A stretch of 64,000 nt of DNA. Origin: Devosia sp. LC5 (lineage in GTDB: Bacteria; Pseudomonadota; Alphaproteobacteria; Rhizobiales; Devosiaceae). The DNA lies in contig NZ_JNNO01000006.1 in the NCBI RefSeq assembly GCF_000735585.1, positions 1 to 64,000 of the forward strand, read 5' to 3'. Positions 17,841-27,068 of this stretch are shown here, one piece after another. Both the position numbers and the translations under genes were made by a program. A model generated the notes under the pieces. That model did no database searches, was not told where the DNA came from, and was given only the letters and a program-made list of their open reading frames with translations. How positions within the stretch are numbered: position 1 is the stretch's first letter; the number at the start of each line of letters is the position of its first letter.

Positions 17841-18545
17841 TTACGGCCGCTCGCGCAAAAACCGCGCGAGGTCATCCGTAACGTGATGCACATGGGTGCT
17901 GTCACCCCGCCCCAGTTCCCAGGCATCAACCTGCTCGTGAGCATAGTCGGGGCCGGCAACCACCTGAACCGTGGCCATGCCCATCTCGTGGGGCACGACC
18001 AGGTTCTTTTCGAGGTCGTCGAACATCACCGCGCTGGTCGGGTCGACCCCATGCATGGCAAAGAATCCGGCATAGGCCTCGCGATGCGGCTTGGGCACAT
18101 AGGTCATGGCGCGGATATCGTAGACATGCTCGAACAGGTCCGCGCCGCCTAGCCGGGCCAGCACAGCACGGGCATGCCCGACATCGCCATTGGTGAGGAT
18201 GAACTTGCGGCCGGGCAAAGCGCGGATTGCCGCCATCAGGTCTGGGTGTTCCGCGACTGGCGAATAATCGATGGCATGCACATTGGCGAGGAAATGGTCG
18301 GGATCGACCTCGTGTTGCAGCATCAGCCCGTTCAGCGTGGTGCCGAAATCGCGATAATAGGTCTTTTGCAGCGCTCTTGCCGCCTCAAAATCCAGCTTGG
18401 TCAGGTCCATCACATAATGGGTAATGCGCACATCGATCTGCGCAAACAGATTGCACTCACGCGGATAAAGCGTGTTGTCGAGGTCAAAGACCCAATCGGT
18501 AATGTGGGAAAGACTGCGTGTGGCGGGGAGCGTCATGTCATTCAT
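17841..18545 (-). CDS. HAD-family pyrimidine 5'-nucleotidase
   Basis: A 234-residue HAD hydrolase of the Sdt1 type. Nucleophile region WVFDLDNTLYPRE gives D21 and D23; motif II is FILTNGD and motif IV is MFDDLEKNL. It dephosphorylates pyrimidine nucleoside monophosphates in the cytosol. In many Hyphomicrobiales this gene follows argB; here it is on the same strand as argB but about 6 kb away, with unrelated genes between. The start at 18545 was chosen over one six codons upstream; MTLPATR at 18536 is another option. Confidence 0.87.
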   Translation of the reverse strand: MNDMTLPATRSLSHITDWVFDLDNTLYPRECNLFAQIDVRITHYVMDLTKLDFEAARALQKTYYRDFGTTLNGLMLQHEVDPDHFLANVHAIDYSPVAEHPDLMAAIRALPGRKFILTNGDVGHARAVLARLGGADLFEHVYDIRAMTYVPKPHREAYAGFFAMHGVDPTSAVMFDDLEKNLVVPHEMGMATVQVVAGPDYAHEQVDAWELGRGDSTHVHHVTDDLARFLRERP

Positions 18546-18736
18546 GGCGCCAATATAGCGCAAAACCGTGACGGTTTCACCTAGGGCCAGCCGCCATTCA
18601 TCTGGTGCCGGCCTGCAAATGCTAGTTTTCTGCGCTTCCGGTGCTCACCTACCAAAGTACGCTGCGCTCCGGTTCTCGAAGACCATCATTTTCGGCTCGG
18701 CCTGAGATGAATGGCGACTGGCCCTAACACTTGAAT

Positions 18737-18761
18737 GGGCGGCCCGTCAGACGGGCCGCCC
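18737..18761 (-). terminator. Hairpin, possible terminator of the 18769-19992 gene
   Basis: Perfect 11-bp GC-rich stem GGGCGGCCCGT/ACGGGCCGCCC with a 3-nt loop, 8 bp beyond the stop of the minus-strand gene. It lacks a clear T-run on that strand, so intrinsic termination is likely but not certain. Confidence 0.6.
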
Positions 18762-18768
18762 GGAGCGA

Positions 18769-19992
18769 TTATTCGTTGGCGGTGATGGCAAGGCCCAGCG
18801 CCGTGATCAGCCCGGCAGGGTTGGCCGCAGCGGCGGTCAGCACCAAAAGGGTGGTCGGATTTTCCGGCTGTACCGTGACTTCAAGGCTCTGCGGATCATC
18901 GAGGAAGGCGGAAACCGGGGGCACCACCACGTCCTTGAGCGTCGGGATGCCGCTCTGGTCGATCAGCGTCGGCAGCATGCTCTTGAGGCCGGCCACGAAG
19001 GTGGCGCGATCGCCGCCCGACTGGCTGGCGAAGAAGTCCAGCAGCTTGCCGGCGAGCGAAGCATCGTCATAGCGCACCTTGGCCGAGACGATGGAAATCG
19101 CCTGCATCAGCTGCATGCCGCTCATCATCTGGGCCGACTGGGCCTCTTCGCTGGTGGCGTCACCCGTCGCCATTGCTGCCTGCATGGCATAGATCTTGTC
19201 GAGCATTTCCGGGGTCATGCCTGTGACGTCGAGGTTGATGTCGAGCGCGCCCACATCGGCGAAATCGAACAGGAACTGGTCCATCACCATGCGGCCGTCG
19301 GCCATCGACCAGCTCAGGTTCTGCGTGACGTTGCCCGAGACCGTATCGAGACCCAACTCATCAATGATCGCGCCGGCGGCGGGGTCTTCCTCCTTGACGC
19401 TGGTGAGATCGACGGTGATGCCGCTGACCGTCAGCTTGGACGTGAGGTCGGTAATGGCTTCACCCTGGGCCGGGGTAAAGGTCGAACCGGCAACCACCGA
19501 ATCGTAGGAGAGAACTTCCTTGCCGTCGCGCGTCAGCGAGAGCGGACCCGTGCTGATCGACTGCACCAATTGCAGCAATGCGCCGGCCGGAATGGCCTCG
19601 CCGCCGGGCAGGTAGAGGCCTTCCATCTTGACATCGGCAAGCGTGACATGGCCGCTCGGTTTTTTGGCGAATTCGGTATCGATGTCGGGGATGCTTACTT
19701 CGCGCACCATATAGCCGCCATCGGAGCGCTCGGTAACGCCCGAAAAGGTAATCTCGGTCGGGAAATCGAACGTATCGATGCCGGCAAGGCCAACCTTGAC
19801 CCCATCGACAATGACGGTATCGCCCTCGACCCTGCCTTCGCCAAAGGCGAATTCATAGCCAATGGTCTTGTAGACCAGGGCGACCCGATCCAGGAAAGCC
19901 TGGGCTTCCAGCGCCATGGAAGGCTGCACCACGCCGATACTGGCCACACCGGCCAGCAGCATCAGGCTTACGCTCTTGGTTATCCTCATCAT
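18769..19992 (-). CDS. Exported protein of unknown function
   Basis: A 407-residue protein with an N-terminal Sec signal peptide (MMRITKSVSLMLLAGVASIG, cleavage near SMA-LEA). The mature part is rich in beta-type segments, with no transmembrane helix and no cysteines seen. Methionine-rich helical stretch around residues 255-290 (MTPEMLDKIYAMQAAM, then MMSGMQLMQ). I do not recognise a family. The ribosome binding site CGGAGACG precedes the ATG at 19992. It stands alone between the nucleotidase and ilvA genes. A periplasmic or outer-membrane-associated structural role is possible but unsupported. Confidence 0.8.
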   Translation of the reverse strand: MMRITKSVSLMLLAGVASIGVVQPSMALEAQAFLDRVALVYKTIGYEFAFGEGRVEGDTVIVDGVKVGLAGIDTFDFPTEITFSGVTERSDGGYMVREVSIPDIDTEFAKKPSGHVTLADVKMEGLYLPGGEAIPAGALLQLVQSISTGPLSLTRDGKEVLSYDSVVAGSTFTPAQGEAITDLTSKLTVSGITVDLTSVKEEDPAAGAIIDELGLDTVSGNVTQNLSWSMADGRMVMDQFLFDFADVGALDINLDVTGMTPEMLDKIYAMQAAMATGDATSEEAQSAQMMSGMQLMQAISIVSAKVRYDDASLAGKLLDFFASQSGGDRATFVAGLKSMLPTLIDQSGIPTLKDVVVPPVSAFLDDPQSLEVTVQPENPTTLLVLTAAAANPAGLITALGLAITANE

Positions 19993-20176
19993 CGTCTCCG
20001 GCTTGTTGTCGATATTGATTTTGGTGACCGGCTCCGGGAGGAACCGCTGGCTTGTCGTGCAGATGGGTTCTAAGTGCTTCCATTGCAATCGATTATGGGC
20101 GGAAATGCGCCCGCAAAGGCCATTACTGGTTTATCCCGGCATAATAGCCGCGACGATTGTGTGACAAACCCGGTCG

Positions 20177-21700
20177 CTATGCCCGTTCGTGATCGAGAAA
20201 TTGCCGATAGGCCGGATTGTCGGTTTCATCCCAATAAGGAAAGCCGATGGCCTCGATATGGGCGATGAAATCGGCCCGCGTCTCGGGCGGCACCTGCACC
20301 CCGATCAGCACGCGGCCATAATCGGCGCCATGATTGCGATAGTGGAACAGCGAGATGTTCCAGGCATCATGCAATCCCTCAAGGAATTTGAGCAGCGCGC
20401 CCGGCCGTTCGGGAAACTGGAAGCGATAGACCGTTTCGTGCTCGAGGTCGGCAACGCGCCCACCCACCATGTAGCGGACATGCAGTTTGGCCACTTCATT
20501 GTCCGTCAGGTCGATGACTTTGAGTCCGTGCTCTTCGAGCAGGCCGATGATTTCGTGCTTTTCCGCATCGCCGCGGCTCAGCTTGATGCCGACGAAAATC
20601 TTGGCGCTGCTGTCATGGGCGAAACGATAATTGAATTCGGTGATCGAGCGCTGGCCCAATAGGCGCATAAAGGCGCGATAACTGCCCCGCCGCTCGGGAA
20701 TTTCCACCGAGAACAGCGCCTCCGCCCCCTCGCCGATCTCGGCGCGTTCGGCCACATAGCGCAGCCGGTCGAAATTGATATTGGCGCCCGAATTGATGGC
20801 GACCAGCGCGCCAACGGGGGCCGCACCCTGCTCGACCTGCTTGCGCAGGCCCGCCAATGCCAGCGCGCCAGCCGGCTCGGCAATGGCCCGTGTGTCATCG
20901 AAAATGTCCTTGATGGCGGCACAGATTTCGTCGGCCGTGACGGTGACGATGTCGTCGAGCAGTTCGCGACAGAGCCGGAACGTCTCGGTGCCGACCTCGC
21001 GCACGGCCACGCCATCGGCAAACAGGCCCACCTGGTCGAGCGCCACCGGATGGCCTGCGGCGATGGCCGCCTTCATGCTGGCCGCTTCTTCCGGTTCGAC
21101 CCCGATTACCTTGATTTCGGGGCGCAGGAATTTGACGAAGGCGGCAATGCCTGCCGCCAGCCCGCCGCCGCCCACCGGCACATAGATGGCGCCCAGTTCG
21201 CCCGGATGCTGGCGCAGCAATTCTATGCCGATCGTGCCTTGGCCGGCAATCACGTCGGGATCGTCGAACGGGTGGACGACGACATAGCCATGCTCCTCGG
21301 CCAGCTCCGCCGCATGGGCGCGGGCGGCGTCGAACCCATCGCCAAACAACACGACCTCTCCGCCCAGCCGCCGCACGGCGCCGATCTTGATGGCGGGGGT
21401 GGTGGTGGGCATGACGACGACCGCGCGGATACCTAGCCTCGTGGCGGAAAGCGCCACGCCCTGCGCATGATTGCCCGCCGAGGCGCAGATTACGCCCCGG
21501 GCGCGCTCACTGGCACTCAATTGCGCGATGCGGTTATGCGCGCCCCGGATTTTGAAGGAAAAGACCGGCTGCATGTCCTCGCGCTTGAGCAGCACTTCGG
21601 CGCCCAGCCGCGCCGACAATAGCTGCATTTTTTCCAGCGGCGTCTCCTCGGCAACCTCATAGACGGACGAGGTGAGGATACGGCGGACATAATCCTGCAT
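20177..21700 (-). CDS. ilvA: Threonine ammonia-lyase (biosynthetic type)
   Basis: A 507-residue PLP enzyme making 2-oxobutanoate from threonine, the first step to isoleucine. PLP lysine K50 in FSFKIRGAHN; glycine-rich phosphate loop VGGGGLAAGIAAF. Beyond residue about 320 there are two ACT-like regulatory segments (RGSYRAFMRLLG and FPERPGALLKFLEGL), as in isoleucine-inhibited long IlvA. The ATG at 21700 has GGAG 8 bp upstream; a GTG three codons earlier has no such site. Confidence 0.92.
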   Translation of the reverse strand: MQDYVRRILTSSVYEVAEETPLEKMQLLSARLGAEVLLKREDMQPVFSFKIRGAHNRIAQLSASERARGVICASAGNHAQGVALSATRLGIRAVVVMPTTTPAIKIGAVRRLGGEVVLFGDGFDAARAHAAELAEEHGYVVVHPFDDPDVIAGQGTIGIELLRQHPGELGAIYVPVGGGGLAAGIAAFVKFLRPEIKVIGVEPEEAASMKAAIAAGHPVALDQVGLFADGVAVREVGTETFRLCRELLDDIVTVTADEICAAIKDIFDDTRAIAEPAGALALAGLRKQVEQGAAPVGALVAINSGANINFDRLRYVAERAEIGEGAEALFSVEIPERRGSYRAFMRLLGQRSITEFNYRFAHDSSAKIFVGIKLSRGDAEKHEIIGLLEEHGLKVIDLTDNEVAKLHVRYMVGGRVADLEHETVYRFQFPERPGALLKFLEGLHDAWNISLFHYRNHGADYGRVLIGVQVPPETRADFIAHIEAIGFPYWDETDNPAYRQFLDHERA

Positions 21701-21891
21701 GGCGGGCACTCCGATGGTCTGGCGCAGAGGGGCTCGCAGATCGGCTGCTTGTCAAGCTCGGCACAGGCCGAAGCGTCCGCCGCCCGGTTGCCGCCATGGA
21801 AATATTGGGGCGGGGGCTGAAGAAAGCGCCACAATGTGCCACTAACTTGGGCTGCAATATCAACGGCCCCTGAGCCAACAAGGACATTTCG

Positions 21892-22308
21892 ATGCGCCTA
21901 CCGCTAACGCTTTTGCTTCTTGCCATCCCGCAAATGGCTTTCGCCCAATCTTGCGGTGTCGATATGCCGGCGGTCGAGAAGCGCATTGCCGAAATGGAGG
22001 ACTTCTATGGCGATGTACTGTCCGACATCAGCTGCGACGCGCCCACTGTTCCGGCCCATATCCTGATGTGCGACTCGACCGGTGATGCCGATTCGGACCT
22101 CTGGCGCATGGGCCGGCTGGACGATATGGCCTCCGTCTACGCATATGAAAACGCCACCGGCACCGAAACCAACCATGCCAACCCGCCACGCTACGGGACC
22201 TTCATCGCCGACCGCGATGCCTGCACCGACGAAGCATGTCTGTGCGATCTGCTGATCGAGCACACCAATGACAGCCTGGGCGGCGGCTCTCCTTACGCCG
22301 AGCAGTAG
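21892..22308 (+). CDS. Small secreted protein of unknown function
   Basis: A 138-residue protein with a clear Sec signal peptide (MRLPLTLLLLAIPQMAFAQ, cleavage after AFA). The mature 120 residues contain six cysteines (SCGVD, SDISCDA, LMCDS, DACTDEACLCDLL), suggesting three disulfides in the periplasm. No family recognised. Codon use and the ribosome binding site AAGGACATTTCG support a real gene. Confidence 0.72.
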   Translation: MRLPLTLLLLAIPQMAFAQSCGVDMPAVEKRIAEMEDFYGDVLSDISCDAPTVPAHILMCDSTGDADSDLWRMGRLDDMASVYAYENATGTETNHANPPRYGTFIADRDACTDEACLCDLLIEHTNDSLGGGSPYAEQ

Positions 22309-22363
22309 AAGCTGGAACGTTTGAACCAACCGTGCCGTCGGCTTTTGCTTGACCACACGGCTA

Positions 22364-22399
22364 TTGACCTTGTTATCAAATTCTCAATCAAATGATTGA
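22364..22399 (+). promoter_or_regulatory. Promoter with overlapping TetR-type palindrome
   Basis: A perfect 7-2-7 inverted repeat, TCAATCA-AA-TGATTGA (22384-22399), lies 50 bp before the tetR ATG. A possible -35 TTGACC (22364-22369) and -10 TCAAAT (22388-22393) with an 18-bp spacer put the palindrome over the -10 box, fitting autorepression by the TetR protein encoded downstream. Confidence 0.55.
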
Positions 22400-22449
22400 T
22401 TGGCCACCAGATCGGGTTTATAGCCATCCCGCAAATTCGGGATGGGCCT

Positions 22450-23067
22450 ATGACTCTGGAACAAATCAGCGCCAAACGCGAAAGCGGCGGTGACCGGCGG
22501 CTGGCCATTGCGGCGGCGGCCCGGGCCATCATTGTCGAAAAGGGGCTCGAGGGTCTGCGCACCCGCGACATCGCGGCCCGCGTCGGCATCAATGTTGCGA
22601 CACTGCACTATCACGTGCCCTCCAAGGAGGCGCTGATCGCGCTGGTCGCCGAGACACTGCGCGACGATTTCAAGGCGCAAGCGCTGCGGCAGGACCGTCA
22701 GGGCAAGACAGCGTTGCAAGTGCTGCGGCTGGAATTTGACGACTTCCGCGAAATCGTCAATGACATGCCCGAACTCAATATCGTGTTGACCGAGATGGTG
22801 GAGCGCGCCCGGCGCGACCCGGTCATCGCGCAGATCATCACCCCGCTTTACGATTTCTGGCGGCTGCAATTTGTCGAAATATTTCGCCGCGGAGTCGAAG
22901 ACGGCTCGTTCCGAAACGACATTGATCCAGCGGCCGCAGCCCTGATCACTACCGGCGCCCTGTCCGACTATTGGCGTCAATGGACCTCATTCCGCGCCTC
23001 GCTCGACCAGGTTCTGGCCGAGTTGGAGCGCGCCTTCGTACTCAATCCCGTTTCTGCTCAAGGATGA
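22450..23067 (+). CDS. TetR-family regulator of an MFS efflux gene
   Basis: A 205-residue regulator with a TetR N-terminal HTH (RDIAARVGINVATLHYHVPS, about 44-63) and an all-helical ligand domain. The ATG at 22450 is chosen over a TTG further upstream that would start inside the palindrome. Its stop overlaps or nearly touches the MFS start (ATGA at 23064-23067), so regulator and pump are co-transcribed. Likely derepressed by a pump substrate. Confidence 0.9.
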   Translation: MTLEQISAKRESGGDRRLAIAAAARAIIVEKGLEGLRTRDIAARVGINVATLHYHVPSKEALIALVAETLRDDFKAQALRQDRQGKTALQVLRLEFDDFREIVNDMPELNIVLTEMVERARRDPVIAQIITPLYDFWRLQFVEIFRRGVEDGSFRNDIDPAAAALITTGALSDYWRQWTSFRASLDQVLAELERAFVLNPVSAQG

Positions 23068-23072
23068 CTGTC

Positions 23073-24566
23073 ATGTCTTCTCCCGCCCAACACCCAGCCC
23101 CTGCCGCGCCCGATCCGCGCCGCTGGCTGGCCCTGTTCATTCTGCTCATCGCCAATTTCATGAACCTGATCGATGTGACCATCGTCAATGTCGCCTTGCC
23201 CTCGATGCGCGAGGGGCTGGGCGCTACCGATAGCCAGATCGAATGGGTCATCGCCGCCTATGTGCTCGCCTTCGCGCTGGGGCTTTTGCCCTTTGGCCGG
23301 CTCGGCGACATTGTGGGCCGCACCCATATGTTTCTCTGGGGCGTTGCCGGTTTCACCATAGCTTCCGCGCTGTGCGGGCTCTCGCCCAATATCGAATTTC
23401 TGATCATTGCGCGGGTGATCCAGGGCCTCGCCGGCGCCATGATGACGCCGCAGGTGCTGGCCATCGCAACGGTCACCTTCCCCCCGCATGAACGCGGCCA
23501 GGCCTTTTCGCTGTTCGGCCTCTCGGCAGGGCTTGCCGCGGTCTGCGGCCCCATTCTGGGTGGCGTGCTGATTTCGGCGCAACTCTTCGGCATGGATTGG
23601 CAGCCGATATTTCTCGTCAATATCCCGGTCGGCATTGCTGCCGTCATTGCCGGCTATTTCCTGATTCCGCGCCTGCCCGGGCATTCCGCGCTCAAGAACG
23701 ATTTCGTGGGTATCGTGCTGTTCGGCCTGGGCCTGGTCTGCGTCGTCTTCCCGATCATTGAAGGCCGCGCCTATGGCTGGCCGCTCTGGGCTTTCGCCAT
23801 GATCGCTTCCGGCTTTGTGTTGCTGGTGGCCTTCGTGCTGTGGACCCGTGCCCGTGCCAAGGCCGGCCTGCCGCAATTGCTCAATTTCGACCTCATCGCC
23901 AATCGCGATTTCATGTTCGGCGCCTTCGTCATCACCGTCTTTGCCTCGGGCATTCCCGGCATGTTCATGGTGATCTCGATCTTCCTGCAATCGGGTTTTG
24001 GTTTCACCCCGCTCGAGTCGGGGCTGACCAACACGCCCTTCTCGATCGGTGTGCTGGTTGCCTCCCTGATCGCCGGACGCCTCGGCTCGCGTTACCTGCG
24101 CGGGCGGCTGGCGGCATCGGGAGCCCTGCTGGCCGGTGGTATCGGGGCGCTGCATTTCATCATCGCAGGCGCAGGCGACGCCATTAACCACTGGAGTTTC
24201 CTGCCGCCGCTGCTGCTGGCCGGCATCGGGCTTGGGCTGGGCTTCTCCTCGCTGTTCCAACTGGTGCTGCGCAATGTGCCCCATCGCGATGCCGGCGCCG
24301 GCTCGGGCGCGCTGCAGGCTTTCCAGCAGGTGGGCGGCGCGCTGGGCGTGGCTTTGGTGGGCGAAATGTTCTTCGGTTCGCTCGCCAGCGGCTTTGCCGC
24401 CGGCAACAGCCAGCACGCCGTCTTTACCGACGCCGCCAGCTTTGCCCTCTGGTATCAGGTAGCCAGTTTCCTGCTGGTCCTGGCTCTGGTGCCCTTCTTC
24501 AAGAAGGGCGGCGGGCAGGGGCAGGGCCAGGGCGCTCCGGCCCGACATGTGCCGGTCGAGGTATGA
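23073..24566 (+). CDS. DHA2-type MFS multidrug efflux protein
   Basis: A 497-residue major facilitator protein, about 14 transmembrane helices as in EmrB/QacA. Motif NLIDVTIVNVALPSM lies in helix 1 and the A motif LPFGRLGDIVGRTHMF between helices 2 and 3. Probable proton-driven drug or organic ion exporter. ATG at 23073 has AAGGA 8 bp before it; the ATG at 23064 overlapping the tetR stop is the alternative. Followed by a strong terminator. Confidence 0.9.
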   Translation: MSSPAQHPAPAAPDPRRWLALFILLIANFMNLIDVTIVNVALPSMREGLGATDSQIEWVIAAYVLAFALGLLPFGRLGDIVGRTHMFLWGVAGFTIASALCGLSPNIEFLIIARVIQGLAGAMMTPQVLAIATVTFPPHERGQAFSLFGLSAGLAAVCGPILGGVLISAQLFGMDWQPIFLVNIPVGIAAVIAGYFLIPRLPGHSALKNDFVGIVLFGLGLVCVVFPIIEGRAYGWPLWAFAMIASGFVLLVAFVLWTRARAKAGLPQLLNFDLIANRDFMFGAFVITVFASGIPGMFMVISIFLQSGFGFTPLESGLTNTPFSIGVLVASLIAGRLGSRYLRGRLAASGALLAGGIGALHFIIAGAGDAINHWSFLPPLLLAGIGLGLGFSSLFQLVLRNVPHRDAGAGSGALQAFQQVGGALGVALVGEMFFGSLASGFAAGNSQHAVFTDAASFALWYQVASFLLVLALVPFFKKGGGQGQGQGAPARHVPVEV

Positions 24567-24576
24567 CGCAAAAGCA

Positions 24577-24602
24577 AAGGCCGCCCAAGGGGCGGCCTTT
24601 TT
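24577..24602. terminator. Bidirectional intrinsic terminator
   Basis: Stem AAGGCCGCCC/GGGCGGCCTT with loop AAG, followed by TTTTT on the plus strand and preceded by AAAGCAAA, giving a T-rich tail on the minus strand too. It separates the convergent MFS and argB genes and can end both transcripts. Confidence 0.85.
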
Positions 24603-24621
24603 CTTGTCTCGCGGGAAGAGG

Positions 24622-25524
24622 CTAGCGCACGATCAGCGTGCCGGCACCGAATTCGGTGAACAGCTCGACCAGCACGACATGGGGCATCTTGCCATTGAGG
24701 ATCACCACACCCTCCACGCCATTTTCGAGCGCTTCGAGGCAGGTTTCTACCTTGGGGATCATGCCGCCCGAAATCGTGCCATCAGCAATCAATTCCTTGG
24801 CCTCGCGCACGGAGAGTTCCGGGATGAGCTTACCATCCTTGTCGAGCACGCCGGGCACGTCGGTCAGGAACAGCAGGCGCTTGGCGCCCAGCGAGCCGGC
24901 AATGGCGCCGGCAAAGGTGTCGGCATTGATATTATAGGTATTGCCATCGCGGCCGGGCGCCACCGGGGCGATCACCGGGATCATCTCGGAGCGGGCCAAT
25001 AGGTCGAGCAGGGTCCGGTCGACTTCGACCGGCTCGCCCACAAAACCCAGATCGAGCACACGCTCGATATTGGAGCCGGGATCCTTGACCTTCTTCTCGG
25101 CCTTTTTGGCAAACACCATATTGCCGTCCTTGCCGCACAGGCCAATCGCCCATTCGCCCTCGGCATTGATCAGCGCCACGATCTCCTTGTTGATCGAGCC
25201 CGCCAGCACCATTTCGACGATTTCCATAGTCCGCGCATCGGTCACGCGCAGGCCGCTCTCGAATTTGGATTCGATGCCCAGGTTTTTTAGCATGGAGGCA
25301 ATCTGCGGGCCCCCGCCATGCACCACGATCGGATTGACCTTGGACTGCTTGAGCAGGGCGATGTCGCGGGCAAAGGCCTGGCCCAGTTGCGCATCGCCCA
25401 TGGCATGGCCGCCATATTTCACGACGACCGTCTTGCCCTCATAGCGCTGCATATAGGGCAGCGCCTGCGCAAGAATGCCAGCATCGTGGGAGAACCGGTC
25501 GGTGGAAGGCGTATCCTGTGTCAT
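24622..25524 (-). CDS. argB: Acetylglutamate kinase
   Basis: A 300-residue amino acid kinase. Motifs: [11 protein letters not shown] (33-43) for phosphate binding, [15 protein letters not shown], and the C-terminal [14 protein letters not shown] typical of ArgB. It phosphorylates N-acetylglutamate in arginine synthesis. The ATG at 25524 matches family length; upstream codons are not conserved. In related genomes argB directly follows engB; here a 3.7-kb plus-strand block intervenes. Confidence 0.93.
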   Translation of the reverse strand: MTQDTPSTDRFSHDAGILAQALPYMQRYEGKTVVVKYGGHAMGDAQLGQAFARDIALLKQSKVNPIVVHGGGPQIASMLKNLGIESKFESGLRVTDARTMEIVEMVLAGSINKEIVALINAEGEWAIGLCGKDGNMVFAKKAEKKVKDPGSNIERVLDLGFVGEPVEVDRTLLDLLARSEMIPVIAPVAPGRDGNTYNINADTFAGAIAGSLGAKRLLFLTDVPGVLDKDGKLIPELSVREAKELIADGTISGGMIPKVETCLEALENGVEGVVILNGKMPHVVLVELFTEFGAGTLIVR

Positions 25525-25719
25525 GGGCAGACCCAATCCCCTCGCAAAGCGGCTATAAAAAGACGTGCACGGGTCTAGAGCATGCTGATGCAAAGGAAAA
25601 GACGCTTATGGCCGTAAACAGGCATTGATCCGTTTTTCAATCTGTAGCGTTGTGGGAATACCAGACAAGGGCGCGGCACAGGCGCCGTCCGGGCGCTGCG
25701 GAGGAGGCACGTAAAATTC

Positions 25720-26271
25720 ATGGCCATGCAGGCCCCCAGCCGGGAGGTTGCCGACCTGATAGCGCGCTGCGCCCTGCGGGATCGCGCCGCCTTTCGTGCG
25801 CTTTATGACCGCACCAGTGCGAAACTCTTCGGAGTGGTGCTGCGTATCTTGAAGGACCGCTCGGAGGCCGAAGAGGCTATTCAGGAGGTCTATGTCAAAA
25901 TCTGGCAGCGGGCCGACCGCTATGTGGCGGGCGATACCAGCCCGATCAGCTGGCTCGTGGCGGTGGCGCGCAATCATGCGCTCGACATCCTGCGCGCCCG
26001 CCGGCCAATGGCCGACGATATCGATGTGGCGTTGGAAATCCCTGACGCAGGCCCCTCACCGGAACGGGCGGCGGCTGATAGCCAGGAGCGTGGGCGGATC
26101 GAGCGGTGCCTCTCCACACTCGAACCCGACCGGGCCGAGGCCGTGCGGGGCGCCTATCTCGATGGTTATAGCTATGACGAGCTGGCGCAGCGCTATGCTG
26201 TGCCGTTGAATACGATGCGAACCTGGCTCCGCCGGAGCCTTTTGAAGCTGAGAGAGTGTCTGACGGCATGA
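25720..26271 (+). CDS. ECF-type RNA polymerase sigma factor (SigK-like)
   Basis: A 183-residue ECF sigma factor. Region 2 is FRALYDRTSAKLFGVVLRI followed by EAEEAIQEVYVKIWQRADRY; region 4 contains YDELAQRYAVPLNTMRTWLRR. Its stop overlaps the ATG of a predicted anti-sigma factor (ATGA). With a downstream fasciclin-domain gene this matches the SigK-RskA-fasciclin arrangement known in mycobacteria and found in many proteobacteria. Confidence 0.92.
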   Translation: MAMQAPSREVADLIARCALRDRAAFRALYDRTSAKLFGVVLRILKDRSEAEEAIQEVYVKIWQRADRYVAGDTSPISWLVAVARNHALDILRARRPMADDIDVALEIPDAGPSPERAAADSQERGRIERCLSTLEPDRAEAVRGAYLDGYSYDELAQRYAVPLNTMRTWLRRSLLKLRECLTA

Positions 26272-26984
26272 GCACGAGCGATGACATGGATGGGGGCGAG
26301 GGCAGGCGCAATGCCCTGGTCGCCGAATACGTGCTTGGCCTGCTCTCGCCCGCCGAGCATGATCGCGTGCACCGGCTGATCGAGAATGATCAGGCCCTGC
26401 GCGCCGAACGCGATTTCTGGGTGTCCCGCTTTGCCGCCCTCAATGAGGGCTATGAGGAAGTTCCCGCGCCCGACCGGCTCTGGCCCGGCATCGAGGCACG
26501 CGCCTTTGGCGATACCAGAGCCCCGGTCAAGCCCGGCTTCTGGGAAAGCCTGCTCTTATGGCGATCTATCGCCGCCGGCGCCCTGGCCGTCGCGGTGGCC
26601 GCTATCGGCTTCAACCTGCTGCAACCGCGTCCGGATGTATCGAGCCTCACTACCCAATTGGTCGCGGCACTCGAGCAAGAGGGCAGCAATGTTAAATTCG
26701 TCGCGCTCTATGACGGCACCGGCCAAGTCCGGCTGACCGCGCTCTCGGGCGATGCCGTGCCGGAAAAGGATTTCGAGCTTTGGGCCATCCAGGGCGGCAA
26801 TAATCCGATCTCGATGGGCGTCATTCCCGCCAATCAGCGCAGCACCGTCTCGATTGCCCCTGAAGTCATGGCCGGTTGGGGCGAGGGCTCGGTGCTGGCC
26901 ATCACGCTCGAACCCAAGGGCGGCTCGCCCAGCGGCGTGCCGACCGGTCCTATCGTCGCCAAGGGTGCAGTGCAGCAGATTTAG
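26268..26984 (+). CDS. RskA-like membrane anti-sigma factor
   Basis: A 238-residue protein: cytosolic helical anti-sigma domain (VAEYVLGLLSPAEHDRVHRL), one transmembrane helix around residues 97-117 (SIAAGALAVAVAAIGFNLL) and a periplasmic RskA-type C-terminal domain (DFELWAIQGGNNPISMGVI). The start ATG overlaps the sigma stop; a GTG four codons upstream is possible. It should hold the sigma factor inactive at the membrane until a signal triggers release or proteolysis. Confidence 0.88.
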   Translation: MSTSDDMDGGEGRRNALVAEYVLGLLSPAEHDRVHRLIENDQALRAERDFWVSRFAALNEGYEEVPAPDRLWPGIEARAFGDTRAPVKPGFWESLLLWRSIAAGALAVAVAAIGFNLLQPRPDVSSLTTQLVAALEQEGSNVKFVALYDGTGQVRLTALSGDAVPEKDFELWAIQGGNNPISMGVIPANQRSTVSIAPEVMAGWGEGSVLAITLEPKGGSPSGVPTGPIVAKGAVQQI

Positions 26985-27068
26985 CTGAAACTTATTTTGG
27001 CGGGCTTCCGTACCTCCTCATGTCCCGGCCGACCAAGGGAACGAAAAATGAGGAAGGACCAAATCCAA

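Noticed and set aside
25600..25719. An ECF-type promoter (GGAATACC followed by a CGT-like -10) ahead of the sigma gene
   Set aside because: A single GGAATA-like match without a convincing -10 at the right spacing, and no matching pair ahead of the fasciclin or msrB genes.
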